Position numbers and translations under genes: made by a program. From contig QQUB01000381.1 in assembly GCA_008501835.1 (NCBI GenBank), forward strand, positions 1 to 11,998: DNA of 11,998 nt, given 5' to 3'. The notes below the pieces were generated by a model that ran no database searches, had not been told where the DNA came from, and saw only the letters and a list, made by a program, of their open reading frames with translations. Of this stretch, positions 4,570 through 11,990 are shown one piece after another (position 1 is the stretch's first letter; the number at the start of each line of letters is the position of its first letter). Origin of the DNA: Bacteroidota bacterium. Its GTDB lineage: Bacteria > Bacteroidota > Bacteroidia > Chitinophagales > Saprospiraceae.

Positions 4570-6999
4570 TTATTTCTCCAAAGCCTTCATCCGCTTTTCT
4601 AACAGCTCCAGCTTTTTCTCCATAGTATTTATTTGCTCGGTCAGGACCTTTATCTGATTTTCCTGCTGTTCAATAATAACCTGCTGCTCCTGAATGGCTT
4701 TGACGGCTACTACTGATAAACCGCTGTAATTCATAGTCAGGATATTGTCACCTGATTTTTCGTCGTCATATACTCTAACCAACTCTGGATACAGTTGCTG
4801 TACCTCCTGGGCGATGAGACCAATACGTAGTTTTTGGGAATCATCTGACTTCATGGTGTACTGGGATGGTTTCAGACTTAACAACTTGTCCAGGGTCTGA
4901 GGCAATGCGGTAATATTTGTTTTGAACCGTCTGTCGGAAAGCGGATTATAAGTTCCGTCTCCGCCGTCAAAACTTCCCCTGAAAGCATTATTCTCGCGAA
5001 ACAGGGATAGTTCACCATTGGTAGATCCTGAGGTGAATAATTCCCAAAGTTTTAAGGTTCCGTTATTGCGAATAGCCATGCCGTAGGCAGTGTGCTCCTG
5101 AACTAGAAATGGGTAATTGCCCGGGTGAGGACTTTTTATGCCAACATTACCACCATCCCGAATCCATATTCCATGAATATTATCCGGTGCTGCTGAGGAA
5201 GTACTGGATGTAATAGCGATGCCCCAATCATTAAAAACAATATCCCGGCGGTTGCCTGTCACATTTTGAATACCAATAATTCCTGGCCATCCACCAGGGG
5301 AAGAAATACTAATATTACCAACGCCTACATCAAATCGGCCTACACCTGTCACATGAAGTTTTTGTTGAGGGTTAGTATTTCCGATTCCAACATTATTTGA
5401 ATTGTAATAAATTCCTCCACTGGAATAGTCATAGTTCCAAAAAAGTGGTAACCCTTGACCATTGCCTCCTGAAATATGAATGGAATCGTTATAAAAACTA
5501 AGGGTTTGCAATTCATTGGTAGGAGAATCATCCATTGCACTGATGATATCACTATTAATGGTAATACCACTTCCCGGAGTATAAGTCCCTGCAGGTCCAA
5601 CAGGTCCCTGCGGGCCTTGTATTCCTTGCGGACCTTGCGGGCCCGGATCACCTTGTATCCCTTGTGGGCCCGGATCACCCATTGGTCCGGGGTCGCCTTG
5701 TGGTCCTTCCGGGCCTTGCAGCTGCCCCCAGTCCTCCCAGTCCGTTCCGTTCCATCCAAAACCGTGACCGTTATCTTCTACCAGCATGATATCTCCCGGC
5801 TCACCTGTATAATTGGGGTCGAGATTGGCAATATAAAGTACGGTACCAACAATTCGCATGCCGTTTCCCTGAGGTCCGGTTTCTCCCTGTGGTCCTTGAG
5901 GTCCGGGATCTCCTTGCGGGCCTTGTGGTCCGGGTTCACCCTGAATTCCCTGTGGCCCTTGCGGCCCTTCCGGGCCCTGCTCACCCTCTGGTCCCTGAAT
6001 TTGTCCTACGTCATCCCAGCTGGCGCCGTTCCAGACATGACCATGACCATCATTTTGGGTGATGAACATGTCTCCTTCGGCCCCCTGATAATTTGCATCC
6101 AAACCAGATACATCTCCCACAGAACCTACAATTTGAATTCCTGTTCCCTGCTCCCCCTGGGGACCTTGTTCCCCTTGTGGTCCCTGAGGACCTTGTTCAC
6201 CCTGAATTCCCTGTGGTCCTTGTTGTCCGGTTTCTCCCTGTGGCCCCTGGATGCCTTGCGGTCCTTGTAAGCCTTGTTCTCCCTGTGGCCCCTGAAGCCC
6301 CGGTTCACCCTGCGGCCCTTGTGGCCCCTGTGGTCCCTGGATTTGGCCTACATCATCCCAGCTTGTACCATTCCAGACATGGCCATGACCATCATTTTGG
6401 GTGATGAACATGTCTCCTATCTCCCCTGAATAATTATTGTCCAGATTTGATGAGTTGGTAACCGAACCTATAATCTGTACACCTGCTCCTGCAGGCCCTT
6501 GTGGTCCTTGAGGCCCTTCAGGTCCCTGCGGTCCTTGCTCTCCCTGCAGTCCTTGAGGACCTTGCGGCCCTTCCGGACCGGGAGTGCCTGCTCCGTCGGC
6601 TGCATACAAAGCGTATGGAACGGAAAGTAGTTGTTCCGTACCCATATCGGTATAATCGTTCCCGCCATCAGGATCGATCTCAGTTTTTACAAAAATATTT
6701 TTATTGCCCCAGTTAATATTTTCAAGGTCACCAAAGTCAACTTCTCCATCTCCGATAATTAGTTTAAAAGTACCTAGATCAGAAGTTATTACTGCATGCC
6801 TTTCTACATAAACTATTGTTCCATTTGGACTATCTGATAACAAAGTGATGCGGACACCCAAAAGTGCATTCATCATTGGGGCGCCATCCACATTTCTGGC
6901 CACAGCCTGATAATTAAAGGCCAGCGGAGCATCCTGGGCTGTCAGGCCGAAGCTGATAAGCAGCAAACCAGTGATGAAAAAGAATTTTAGCCTTATCAT
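4570..6999 (-). CDS. Collagen-like surface fibre protein with C-terminal S74 intramolecular chaperone domain
   Basis: The protein has 809 residues. Residues 1-22 are a signal peptide ending LTAQ. Residues ~26-135 form an N-terminal domain (FNYQAVARNVDG to LLSVPYALYA) that is common in Bacteroidota surface proteins. Four collagen-like Gly-X-Y blocks follow (~136-171, 222-285, 337-378, 429-471), rich in GPQ, GEQ and GIQ triplets. They are separated by three related spacers of about 50 residues (~172-221, 286-336, 379-428) containing NDGHGHVWNGTSWDD or variants. After a beta-rich region with NVGIG motifs, an S74 chaperone-type domain starts at SDRRFKTNI (688-696), with GLIAQEV at 727-733 and a heptad-like coiled coil at ~766-809. 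In phage tail spikes this domain trimerises the fibre and may cleave itself off before the Ser. The likely product is a trimeric extracellular fibre. It lies 9 nt after the small T9SS gene and is probably cotranscribed with it. No T9SS sorting domain is visible in this protein itself. Confidence 0.94.
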   Translation of the reverse strand: MIRLKFFFITGLLLISFGLTAQDAPLAFNYQAVARNVDGAPMMNALLGVRITLLSDSPNGTIVYVERHAVITSDLGTFKLIIGDGEVDFGDLENINWGNKNIFVKTEIDPDGGNDYTDMGTEQLLSVPYALYAADGAGTPGPEGPQGPQGLQGEQGPQGPEGPQGPQGPAGAGVQIIGSVTNSSNLDNNYSGEIGDMFITQNDGHGHVWNGTSWDDVGQIQGPQGPQGPQGEPGLQGPQGEQGLQGPQGIQGPQGETGQQGPQGIQGEQGPQGPQGEQGPQGEQGTGIQIVGSVGDVSGLDANYQGAEGDMFITQNDGHGHVWNGASWDDVGQIQGPEGEQGPEGPQGPQGIQGEPGPQGPQGDPGPQGPQGETGPQGNGMRIVGTVLYIANLDPNYTGEPGDIMLVEDNGHGFGWNGTDWEDWGQLQGPEGPQGDPGPMGDPGPQGIQGDPGPQGPQGIQGPQGPVGPAGTYTPGSGITINSDIISAMDDSPTNELQTLSFYNDSIHISGGNGQGLPLFWNYDYSSGGIYYNSNNVGIGNTNPQQKLHVTGVGRFDVGVGNISISSPGGWPGIIGIQNVTGNRRDIVFNDWGIAITSSTSSAAPDNIHGIWIRDGGNVGIKSPHPGNYPFLVQEHTAYGMAIRNNGTLKLWELFTSGSTNGELSLFRENNAFRGSFDGGDGTYNPLSDRRFKTNITALPQTLDKLLSLKPSQYTMKSDDSQKLRIGLIAQEVQQLYPELVRVYDDEKSGDNILTMNYSGLSVVAVKAIQEQQVIIEQQENQIKVLTEQINTMEKKLELLEKRMKALEK
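5992..6486 (-). repeat. Recent 342-nt internal duplication in the collagen-like gene
   Basis: The stretch 6041-6076 is identical over 36 nt to 6383-6418, offset by 342 nt (114 codons), and the identity continues with few changes on both sides. It covers the first two spacer modules (residues ~172-221 and 286-336). The third module (~5716-5865) has the same plan but is clearly diverged. This points to stepwise tandem duplication of a spacer plus collagen unit, with the first two copies the most recent. Confidence 0.85.
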
Positions 7000-7008
7000 G
7001 ATTTTTCT

Positions 7009-7506
7009 TTAATGTTGTTTGATAAACTTGTAAAAAGCGTGGTTGCCTAAATCGTCTTTTATCAAAATCAGGTAAATCCCGTTTTTCAACCAGGAAACAT
7101 CCATTGAAGTGCTTAAACCGGTCCATTCTTTTCTGCCAAGTTGCTGTCCGACAGCATCAAGTATTGCAATATTAAAAGCGTCATCTCCATTTTTCACAAA
7201 GTAAAGTCGGTGGCTTACAGGGTTTGGAGAAATAACGATCTCGTTTTGCCAGAAGGGGGGAGTGAATATCTTATTGACAAGATCGATACCCTGATGAAAA
7301 CCCTGAGTCAGTCTTAAATCAGAAGAGGTGAGATCATTGACAACCAATTCTCCAACAGACCACTCCAGCGACATGTTTGCTGAAGTCACCTGATTACCGG
7401 AATTGCTAATCAATAACTTTTCAATTTGCTGGGCATTGACTATTCCCGGAAGGAACAACAACAACACCCCAATGATGATTGGACCTGTTTTTAGTTGTAT
7501 ACCCAT
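7009..7506 (-). CDS. Small secreted protein with LTQGFHQ motif and T9SS type A sorting domain
   Basis: I chose the ATG at 7506-7504, which gives 165 residues and a good signal peptide (MGIQLKTG, a hydrophobic stretch, cleavage near VNAQQ). The frame extends upstream to 7557, but that adds a polar run that would spoil the signal peptide. Residues ~30-73 hold a short domain with LEWSVGELVV and LRLTQGFHQG, a pattern seen in many small Bacteroidota exported proteins of unknown function. Residues ~89-165 form a T9SS type A sorting domain: VISPNPVS, a beta-rich core, NGIYLILI and a basic end (KFIKQH). The protein should be exported and then secreted or attached at the cell surface. It is the first gene of a two-gene operon with the collagen-like protein, 9 nt apart. 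The pairing suggests it helps anchor or present the fibre, but that is inference. Confidence 0.85.
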   Translation of the reverse strand: MGIQLKTGPIIIGVLLLFLPGIVNAQQIEKLLISNSGNQVTSANMSLEWSVGELVVNDLTSSDLRLTQGFHQGIDLVNKIFTPPFWQNEIVISPNPVSHRLYFVKNGDDAFNIAILDAVGQQLGRKEWTGLSTSMDVSWLKNGIYLILIKDDLGNHAFYKFIKQH

Positions 7507-7511
7507 GTTGT

Positions 7512-7541
7512 GAAATTTAAGTAATATTGAATATTGTTGAA
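7512..7541 (-). promoter_or_regulatory. Putative promoter of the collagen-like operon
   Basis: On the minus strand, TTC (7541-7539), a 19-nt spacer, then TAAATTTC (7519-7512) is close to the Bacteroidota TTG-N17-23-TAnnTTTG promoter. The box ends 5 nt before the ATG at 7506. If the spacing seen at rnpB holds, the mRNA leader is about 2 nt. Confidence 0.4.
7523..7536. repeat. 14-nt repeat, inverted copy of 4437-4450
   Basis: AATATTGAATATTG is the exact reverse complement of 4437-4450 on the other side of the two-gene operon. It lies inside the spacer of the putative operon promoter. Confidence 0.5.
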
Positions 7542-7549
7542 TCCTTTTT

Positions 7550-7729
7550 ATGAGCAACCAGCAGTTCAGGCCATTGGGTATAGCGTCAGGTCATGTGGTG
7601 GTTCTAAGAATGGAAAGTCAATCTATGGGTTTTTTACCTTCGGTAAACATTACAGATGGTACGAACCCACAAGGAATTCATTTACTGAGTGATCAATATT
7701 TTAAGCATTGGGAATGTCCCCTGTATTAA
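7550..7729 (+). CDS. Doubtful 59-aa open reading frame in the divergent gap
   Basis: ATG at 7550 to TAA at 7727-7729 is open for 59 codons, starting MSNQQFRPLG and ending HWECPLY. I do not recognise the product; it has no signal peptide, membrane segment or known motif. There is no ribosome binding site, and no box was found at the spacing seen for neighbouring genes. An open frame of this length is expected by chance fairly often in 400 nt read in six frames. It is listed only because the gap is otherwise empty. Confidence 0.15.
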   Translation: MSNQQFRPLGIASGHVVVLRMESQSMGFLPSVNITDGTNPQGIHLLSDQYFKHWECPLY

Positions 7730-7907
7730 AGGAAAAATGGCACAGGAACCACAAAGGCTCAATTTACAAAGAATGGCAGATTAATGCAAATAACATTTCC
7801 TGTCCAGGAATCAAAAAAAAGCCGGTAAACGAAACATAATTGTCTTTTAATTGTAAATTAACTCTACTGGTTTTTGAATTCGTTTTAAAGGTTATATTTT
7901 CGCACTC
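7558..7907. other. Divergent intergenic region between the fibre operon and mfd
   Basis: Apart from the promoters at its two ends and the doubtful 59-codon frame, I see only small elements. One is a 6-bp hairpin, TTTACC-TTC-GGTAAA, at 7633-7647. The other is ACAAAG at 7751-7756 and 7766-7771, within a stretch (ACCACAAAGG) resembling short ACAAAG-type repeats found in some bacterial intergenic regions. No riboswitch, tRNA or other RNA gene was recognised. Confidence 0.5.
7874..7900 (+). promoter_or_regulatory. Putative mfd promoter
   Basis: TTG (7874-7876), a 16-nt spacer, then TATATTTT (7893-7900), which differs from TAnnTTTG only in its last base. The box ends 7 nt before the GTG start at 7908, so the leader would be about 4 nt. 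Confidence 0.45.
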
Positions 7908-10900
7908 GTGAAAAATTTAGAGCGTTTGCTGGATATTTTCCAGTCAGATAAACGCACCGGGAAGATAGTTCAGGCTTTGAGCCAAACCGAGCCTAATGCT
8001 TCGGGAAAACCGGCCAGGTTACAAATCAAAGGAATGGTCGGTTCGCAGGAATGCTTTGTCCTTTCCGGAACGATCCGGGCCAATACCGGCCACCATCTCT
8101 TCATTGCAACAGATAAGGAAGACGCTGCGTACATTCAGAATACCCTGGAAGGTATTTTTGATCAAAAATCCGTTCGTTTTTTCCCGGATTCCTTTCGCCG
8201 TCCTATGAATTTTGAGGTTTTGGAAAACAACAACGTGCTGCAACGTACCGAAACCATCAACAAGATCACATCGGCTTCCGGCAGCGAAATAATCGTTACC
8301 TATCCCGAAGCTTTATTCGAAAAAGTGGTGGCACCCAACTTCCTCGAAGAACACCGAATTGAAATGAAAGTGGGAGAGGATTTAGATGTTCCAACGCTAA
8401 CGGATGTATTGGTGGAATTTGGATTTTCGCGGGAAGATTTTGTCTATGAGCCCGGCCAGTTTTCTATCCGTGGCGGTATTGTAGATGTTTTCTCATACGG
8501 TAATGACTATCCTTATCGGATTGAATTGTTTGACGAAGAAGTGGAAAGTATCCGAACCTTTGATCCAACTACCCAACTGTCGGTTAAATCTATTTCGCGG
8601 TTGTCCATCATTCCAAATATTCACACCAAATTTGAACAAACACAAAAAGTACCTTTGTTCCAGGTGCTCAATCAGGATACAACCATCTGGATCAAGGATT
8701 TCCAAATGCTGATCGACCGATTGCAGATGTGCCTGACCAAAGCTGCTGAGTTTTCCCAAAATCTGACTATTCTGGATGAAGGGGAATTGGCAACCATTTT
8801 CCGGGACAGGGCCTTCATCAGACCGGATGAAGTTGTGGGAGACATTGAGCAATACAACCTCGTTTTTGTGGGAAGTTCAAAAGTCCCGGTTCAAACAGAT
8901 GAAACCATTTCCTATTCGGCTAAACCTCAACCGAGTTTTAATAAGAATTTTAATTTGCTGATCGATAACCTGAAAAAGAACTCCCAATCAGGAATTGAAA
9001 ATTTCATTTTTACGGACAGCAAAAAACAGATCGAGCGTTTTTACTCCATATTTGAAGATCTGGAGGCTCATGTGGAATTCCACCCGGTAACTAATGCCAT
9101 TCATGAAGGTTTCATCGATCCGGAATTAAATGTTGCCTGTTATACCGATCACCAGATTTTCCAGCGTTTCCACCGTTACCGCCTGAAAAAAGGTTTTACC
9201 AAGGATAAAGCCATGAGTCTTCGGATGCTACGGGAACTGAAGCCCGGAGATTTTGTAACGCATATCGATCATGGGGTCGGACGCTTTTCGGGATTGGAGA
9301 AAATTGATATCAACGGTCATATTCAGGAGTCGGTACGGTTGTTTTATAAGAATAATGACGTGCTCTATGTGAGTATTAATTCACTGCATAAGATCACCAG
9401 GTATGTGGGGAAAGAAGGGACTGTTCCAAAACTCAATAAGCTGGGATCAGATGCCTGGAAACGTCTCAAGAGCCGTACCAAAAAGAAGGTCAAGGATATT
9501 GCAGGTGAGCTGATAAAACTTTACGCCAAAAGGAAGGCCTCCGAAGGGCATGCTTTCCCTGAAGATGGCTATATGCAAAATGAACTGGAAGCTTCTTTCC
9601 TGTTTGAGGACACACCTGACCAGTTCAAAGCAACCAATGATGTGAAGGCCGATATGATGAAACCTACCCCAATGGATCGACTGATTTGCGGGGATGTAGG
9701 ATTTGGAAAAACGGAGGTGGCAGTTCGTGCGGCTTTTAAAGCGATCATTGGTGGAAAACAGGTGGCTATTTTGGTGCCTACCACTATTTTGGCTTTACAG
9801 CATTATCGCACCTTTGGAGAAAGGTTAAAGGAGTTTGGAGTTTCCGTGGATTATATTAACCGTTTCAGAACGGCGAAAGAAAAGCGAGAGATATTTCAGA
9901 GACTCAAAGAAGGCAGTCTGGATTTGGTAATTGGCACTCACGGTATTCTGGGAAAAGATGTTGGCTTTAAGGATTTGGGCCTTTTTATCATTGATGAAGA
10001 ACAAAAGTTTGGAGTGGCCGCAAAGGAAAAACTCCGGAACCTTAAGGTCAATGTTGATACGTTGACACTGACGGCAACGCCTATCCCAAGGACCTTACAG
10101 TTCTCCCTCATGGCAGCGAGGGATCTTTCAATCATTCGCACGCCTCCTCCTAATCGTCAACCTATTCATATCGAGGTCAGGATTTTCAGTGAAGAACTCA
10201 TCCGGGAAGCGGTTTATTATGAAGTAAACCGGGGCGGTCAGGTATTTTTTGTCCATAATCGGGTGAAGTCATTACCGGATATGGCAGCCATCATTCAACG
10301 ACTTTGTCCGGATGTTGATGTGGGAGTAGCTCACGGACAAATGGAAGCCAAGAATCTGGAAAAGGCACTTCTTTCATTCATAGAAAAGAAATATGATGTC
10401 CTGGTCTGCACAAATATTATTGAAACAGGGCTGGATATTCCCAATGCCAATACGATGATCATCAATAATGCCCATCAGTTTGGCATGAGTGATTTGCATC
10501 AGTTGCGGGGCAGGGTAGGGCGTTCGAATCAGAAGGCCTTTTGTTATCTCTTCAGTCAGCCTATGTCTGTTTTGACATCTGATGCCCGCAAACGACTTAA
10601 AGCCCTGGAGGAACATTCCGAATTGGGGAGTGGATTTGAAATCGCCATGCGTGACCTTGATATACGCGGAGCGGGTAATTTACTTGGCGCCGAGCAAAGT
10701 GGTTTTATTTCCGAAATAGGTTACGAAACCTTTCAACGTATTTTGGCAGAAGCCATCCAGGAACTCAAGGAAAATGAATTCCGGGAACTTTTCAAGGAAG
10801 AGCTTGAGAAAAACAGGACCTATGTTTCTGATGTGCAAATCGATACCGATGTAGAGATGCTCATCCCTGATGAGTATGTTGCGAATATCCAGGAACGCTT

Positions 10901-11294
10901 GAGTTTGTACACGCAACTGGATGCCCTGGAGACCGAAGAAGCTATTGATGATTTCAGTAAAATGCTCGTCGATCGTTTCGGCAAACTTCCGAAGCAGGTC
11001 AAGGAATTATTTGATGGCCTGAGACTTCGCTGGCATTGCAGGCGGCTGGGTTTTGACCGCATTATTCTTAAAAACAATAAATTACGTTGTTATTTTATTG
11101 AGAACCCGCAATCACCCTATTACGAAAGTCCAATCTTTCAGCAGATCATGGCCTTCATAGCTAGAGGTGGAGAAGAGCTTGGGCTACAATTCAAGCAATC
11201 TCATAAACGCGTCATGATCATCAAGGAAAGTGTCTCATCGCTTAAAGGTGCGGAAATTCTTTTGAAGAAATTGGAGAGTAAGCTGGGGGAGTGA
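7908..11294 (+). CDS. mfd: Transcription-repair coupling factor Mfd
   Basis: Mfd is a cytoplasmic ATP-dependent DNA translocase. It recognises RNA polymerase stalled at DNA damage, pushes it off and recruits UvrA for nucleotide excision repair. The protein has 1128 residues, normal for the family. In order: a UvrB-like N-terminal module with FRRPMNFE and GQFSIRGGIVDVF (residues ~183-195); an RNA-polymerase-interacting CarD-like domain starting LKPGDFVTHIDHGVGRF (~444-460); helicase/translocase lobes with Walker A GDVGFGKTE (595-603, Lys601), the DEEQ box (696-699), TATPIPRT (722-729) and motif VI QLRGRVGR (865-872). The TRG motif with RGAGNLLGAEQSGF and the C-terminal regulatory domain (VDRFGKLPKQVKELFDGLR) follow. 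All key motifs are intact. The GTG start at 7908 (MKNLERLLDIFQ) fits the family N-terminus; the next in-frame ATG would remove conserved residues. It appears monocistronic. Confidence 0.98.
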   Translation: MKNLERLLDIFQSDKRTGKIVQALSQTEPNASGKPARLQIKGMVGSQECFVLSGTIRANTGHHLFIATDKEDAAYIQNTLEGIFDQKSVRFFPDSFRRPMNFEVLENNNVLQRTETINKITSASGSEIIVTYPEALFEKVVAPNFLEEHRIEMKVGEDLDVPTLTDVLVEFGFSREDFVYEPGQFSIRGGIVDVFSYGNDYPYRIELFDEEVESIRTFDPTTQLSVKSISRLSIIPNIHTKFEQTQKVPLFQVLNQDTTIWIKDFQMLIDRLQMCLTKAAEFSQNLTILDEGELATIFRDRAFIRPDEVVGDIEQYNLVFVGSSKVPVQTDETISYSAKPQPSFNKNFNLLIDNLKKNSQSGIENFIFTDSKKQIERFYSIFEDLEAHVEFHPVTNAIHEGFIDPELNVACYTDHQIFQRFHRYRLKKGFTKDKAMSLRMLRELKPGDFVTHIDHGVGRFSGLEKIDINGHIQESVRLFYKNNDVLYVSINSLHKITRYVGKEGTVPKLNKLGSDAWKRLKSRTKKKVKDIAGELIKLYAKRKASEGHAFPEDGYMQNELEASFLFEDTPDQFKATNDVKADMMKPTPMDRLICGDVGFGKTEVAVRAAFKAIIGGKQVAILVPTTILALQHYRTFGERLKEFGVSVDYINRFRTAKEKREIFQRLKEGSLDLVIGTHGILGKDVGFKDLGLFIIDEEQKFGVAAKEKLRNLKVNVDTLTLTATPIPRTLQFSLMAARDLSIIRTPPPNRQPIHIEVRIFSEELIREAVYYEVNRGGQVFFVHNRVKSLPDMAAIIQRLCPDVDVGVAHGQMEAKNLEKALLSFIEKKYDVLVCTNIIETGLDIPNANTMIINNAHQFGMSDLHQLRGRVGRSNQKAFCYLFSQPMSVLTSDARKRLKALEEHSELGSGFEIAMRDLDIRGAGNLLGAEQSGFISEIGYETFQRILAEAIQELKENEFRELFKEELEKNRTYVSDVQIDTDVEMLIPDEYVANIQERLSLYTQLDALETEEAIDDFSKMLVDRFGKLPKQVKELFDGLRLRWHCRRLGFDRIILKNNKLRCYFIENPQSPYYESPIFQQIMAFIARGGEELGLQFKQSHKRVMIIKESVSSLKGAEILLKKLESKLGE

Positions 11295-11446
11295 TCAAGT
11301 GCTCGCAGGCTCGCTGTTTGATGGTTCACTTCGCTCACGCTTGATATTGTTTCAGGTGGTTTCATATTGTTTAAGGTTTCTCAGGCAAAGAATACCCAAA
11401 CGCTTACAATTCTCGGAACTTTTCCCAAAAATATTTACTTTTACCT
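11295..11446. other. mfd-rnpB intergenic region with short repeats
   Basis: Just after the mfd stop, ATCAAG (11294-11299) is complementary to CTTGAT (11340-11345). Between them GCTCGC occurs twice, separated by two bases (GCTCGCAGGCTCGC), and is echoed by TTCGCTCACG. This may be a decayed intergenic repeat or a weak folded end of the mfd transcript. No strong terminator with a T run was seen before rnpB. Confidence 0.35.
11436..11443 (+). promoter_or_regulatory. Putative rnpB -7 box
   Basis: TACTTTTA (11436-11443) differs from TAnnTTTG only in the last base. It ends 3 nt before the first base of the P1 stem at 11447. No good TTG was found at the right distance upstream. Confidence 0.4.
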
Positions 11447-11838
11447 CTACTACGGGCTACTCTGTCGCGGTTCGACCCTGTGGTCGAAATGAGGAAAGTC
11501 CGGACAACGCAGAGTACCACACCAGCTAACGGCTGGGCTCCCTTCGGGGAGACAGAAAGTGCAACAGAAAATACACCGCCTTAACAGGTAAGGGTGAAAT
11601 CGTGCGGTAAGAGCGCACGGCCGGGCTGGCAACAGTTCCGGTTGGTAAACCTTGTGGGTTGAAATGCCACGTACATCCGGATCATCCCTTTGGGGAAGTC
11701 AGGCTAACTCGGCCTGTTTTTCGAAAGAAAAGTCCGGAGGGGTAGGCAGATGGATCCCCGGCGCGAGCCCGGGACTAGATAAATGACAGAGATGCTGCTT
11801 CGCAGTATTACAGAATCCGGCTTATTGGCCCGTAGTAG
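11447..11838 (+). ncRNA. rnpB: RNase P RNA (bacterial type A)
   Basis: This is the catalytic RNA of RNase P, which trims 5' leaders from pre-tRNA. The ends are set by the P1 helix: CTACTACGGGC (11447-11457) is perfectly complementary to GCCCGTAGTAG (11828-11838). A P3-like hairpin, TTCGACC/GGTCGAA, lies at 11471-11488. Conserved core elements follow in order: GAGGAAAGTCCGG (11491-11503), AGGGTGAAAT with GTGCGGTAAGAGCGCAC (11591-11618), the GGTAGGC element of the L15 loop (GGT at 11741-11743), which pairs with the tRNA CCA end, AGATAAATGACAGA (~11777-11790) and ACAGAATCCGGCTTA (11810-11824). Length is ~392 nt, typical. It lies 152 nt after mfd on the same strand. Protein-like open frames crossing it are incidental. 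Confidence 0.96.
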
Positions 11839-11845
11839 TTTTTTT
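11828..11845 (+). terminator. rnpB terminator formed by P1 strand plus T run
   Basis: The 3' strand of P1 (11828-11838) runs directly into seven T (11839-11845). The T run is clear. As the partner strand is ~370 nt upstream, the P1 helix would have to close over the folded RNA, or termination is Rho-assisted followed by trimming. Confidence 0.55.
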
Positions 11846-11990
11846 CCTATTATTTGGCGTAAAGGAAAACTAAATCTTACCATTCACCAACGAATTTCTA
11901 ATCTTCTATATTGGGGATTCGATATTGGATATGCTGCGGTTCCTTTTTGCTTACCAAAGAGTTTTTAATTCTGGAAAAACAATAAAAAAT
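11846..11990. repeat. AT-rich tail region with a possible dispersed ATATTGG/GATATTGGATAT repeat
   Basis: No gene was recognised. TATATTGGGGATTCGATATTGGATAT (split over 11907-11932) has the short ATATTG-type units also present at 4437-4450 and 7523-7536. It looks like the degenerate ATATTGGATATTCG-type intergenic repeats found in many Bacteroidota, but this cannot be confirmed without the genome. Confidence 0.3.

Noticed and set aside
5476..6270. Long + strand frame of 264 codons opposite the collagen-like gene
   Set aside because: It is the repetitive antisense of Gly-X-Y codons, giving a low-complexity Leu/Arg/Ser-rich product; other frames in 5349-6404 are explained the same way.
4570..6999. 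Prophage tail-fibre gene as evidence of a prophage
   Set aside because: The S74 domain and Gly-X-Y repeats are shared with phage fibres, but the protein has a signal peptide and a Bacteroidota N-terminal domain, and no other phage genes are nearby.
7751..7771. Tandem ACAAAG heptamer-type repeat
   Set aside because: Only two copies of a 6-nt motif 15 nt apart; too little to call a repeat array.
8493..8852. Minus-strand frame of 119 codons within mfd
   Set aside because: It is fully antisense to a well-conserved mfd region, with no domain or start signal.
11299..11632. Open frames on both strands overlapping the 5' part of rnpB
   Set aside because: The RNase P RNA elements and the P1 pairing explain the sequence, and the peptides have no recognisable features.
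11783..11968. A + strand frame of 61 codons starting in the 3' part of rnpB
   Set aside because: It begins inside conserved rnpB sequence and crosses its terminator, so it is unlikely to be translated.
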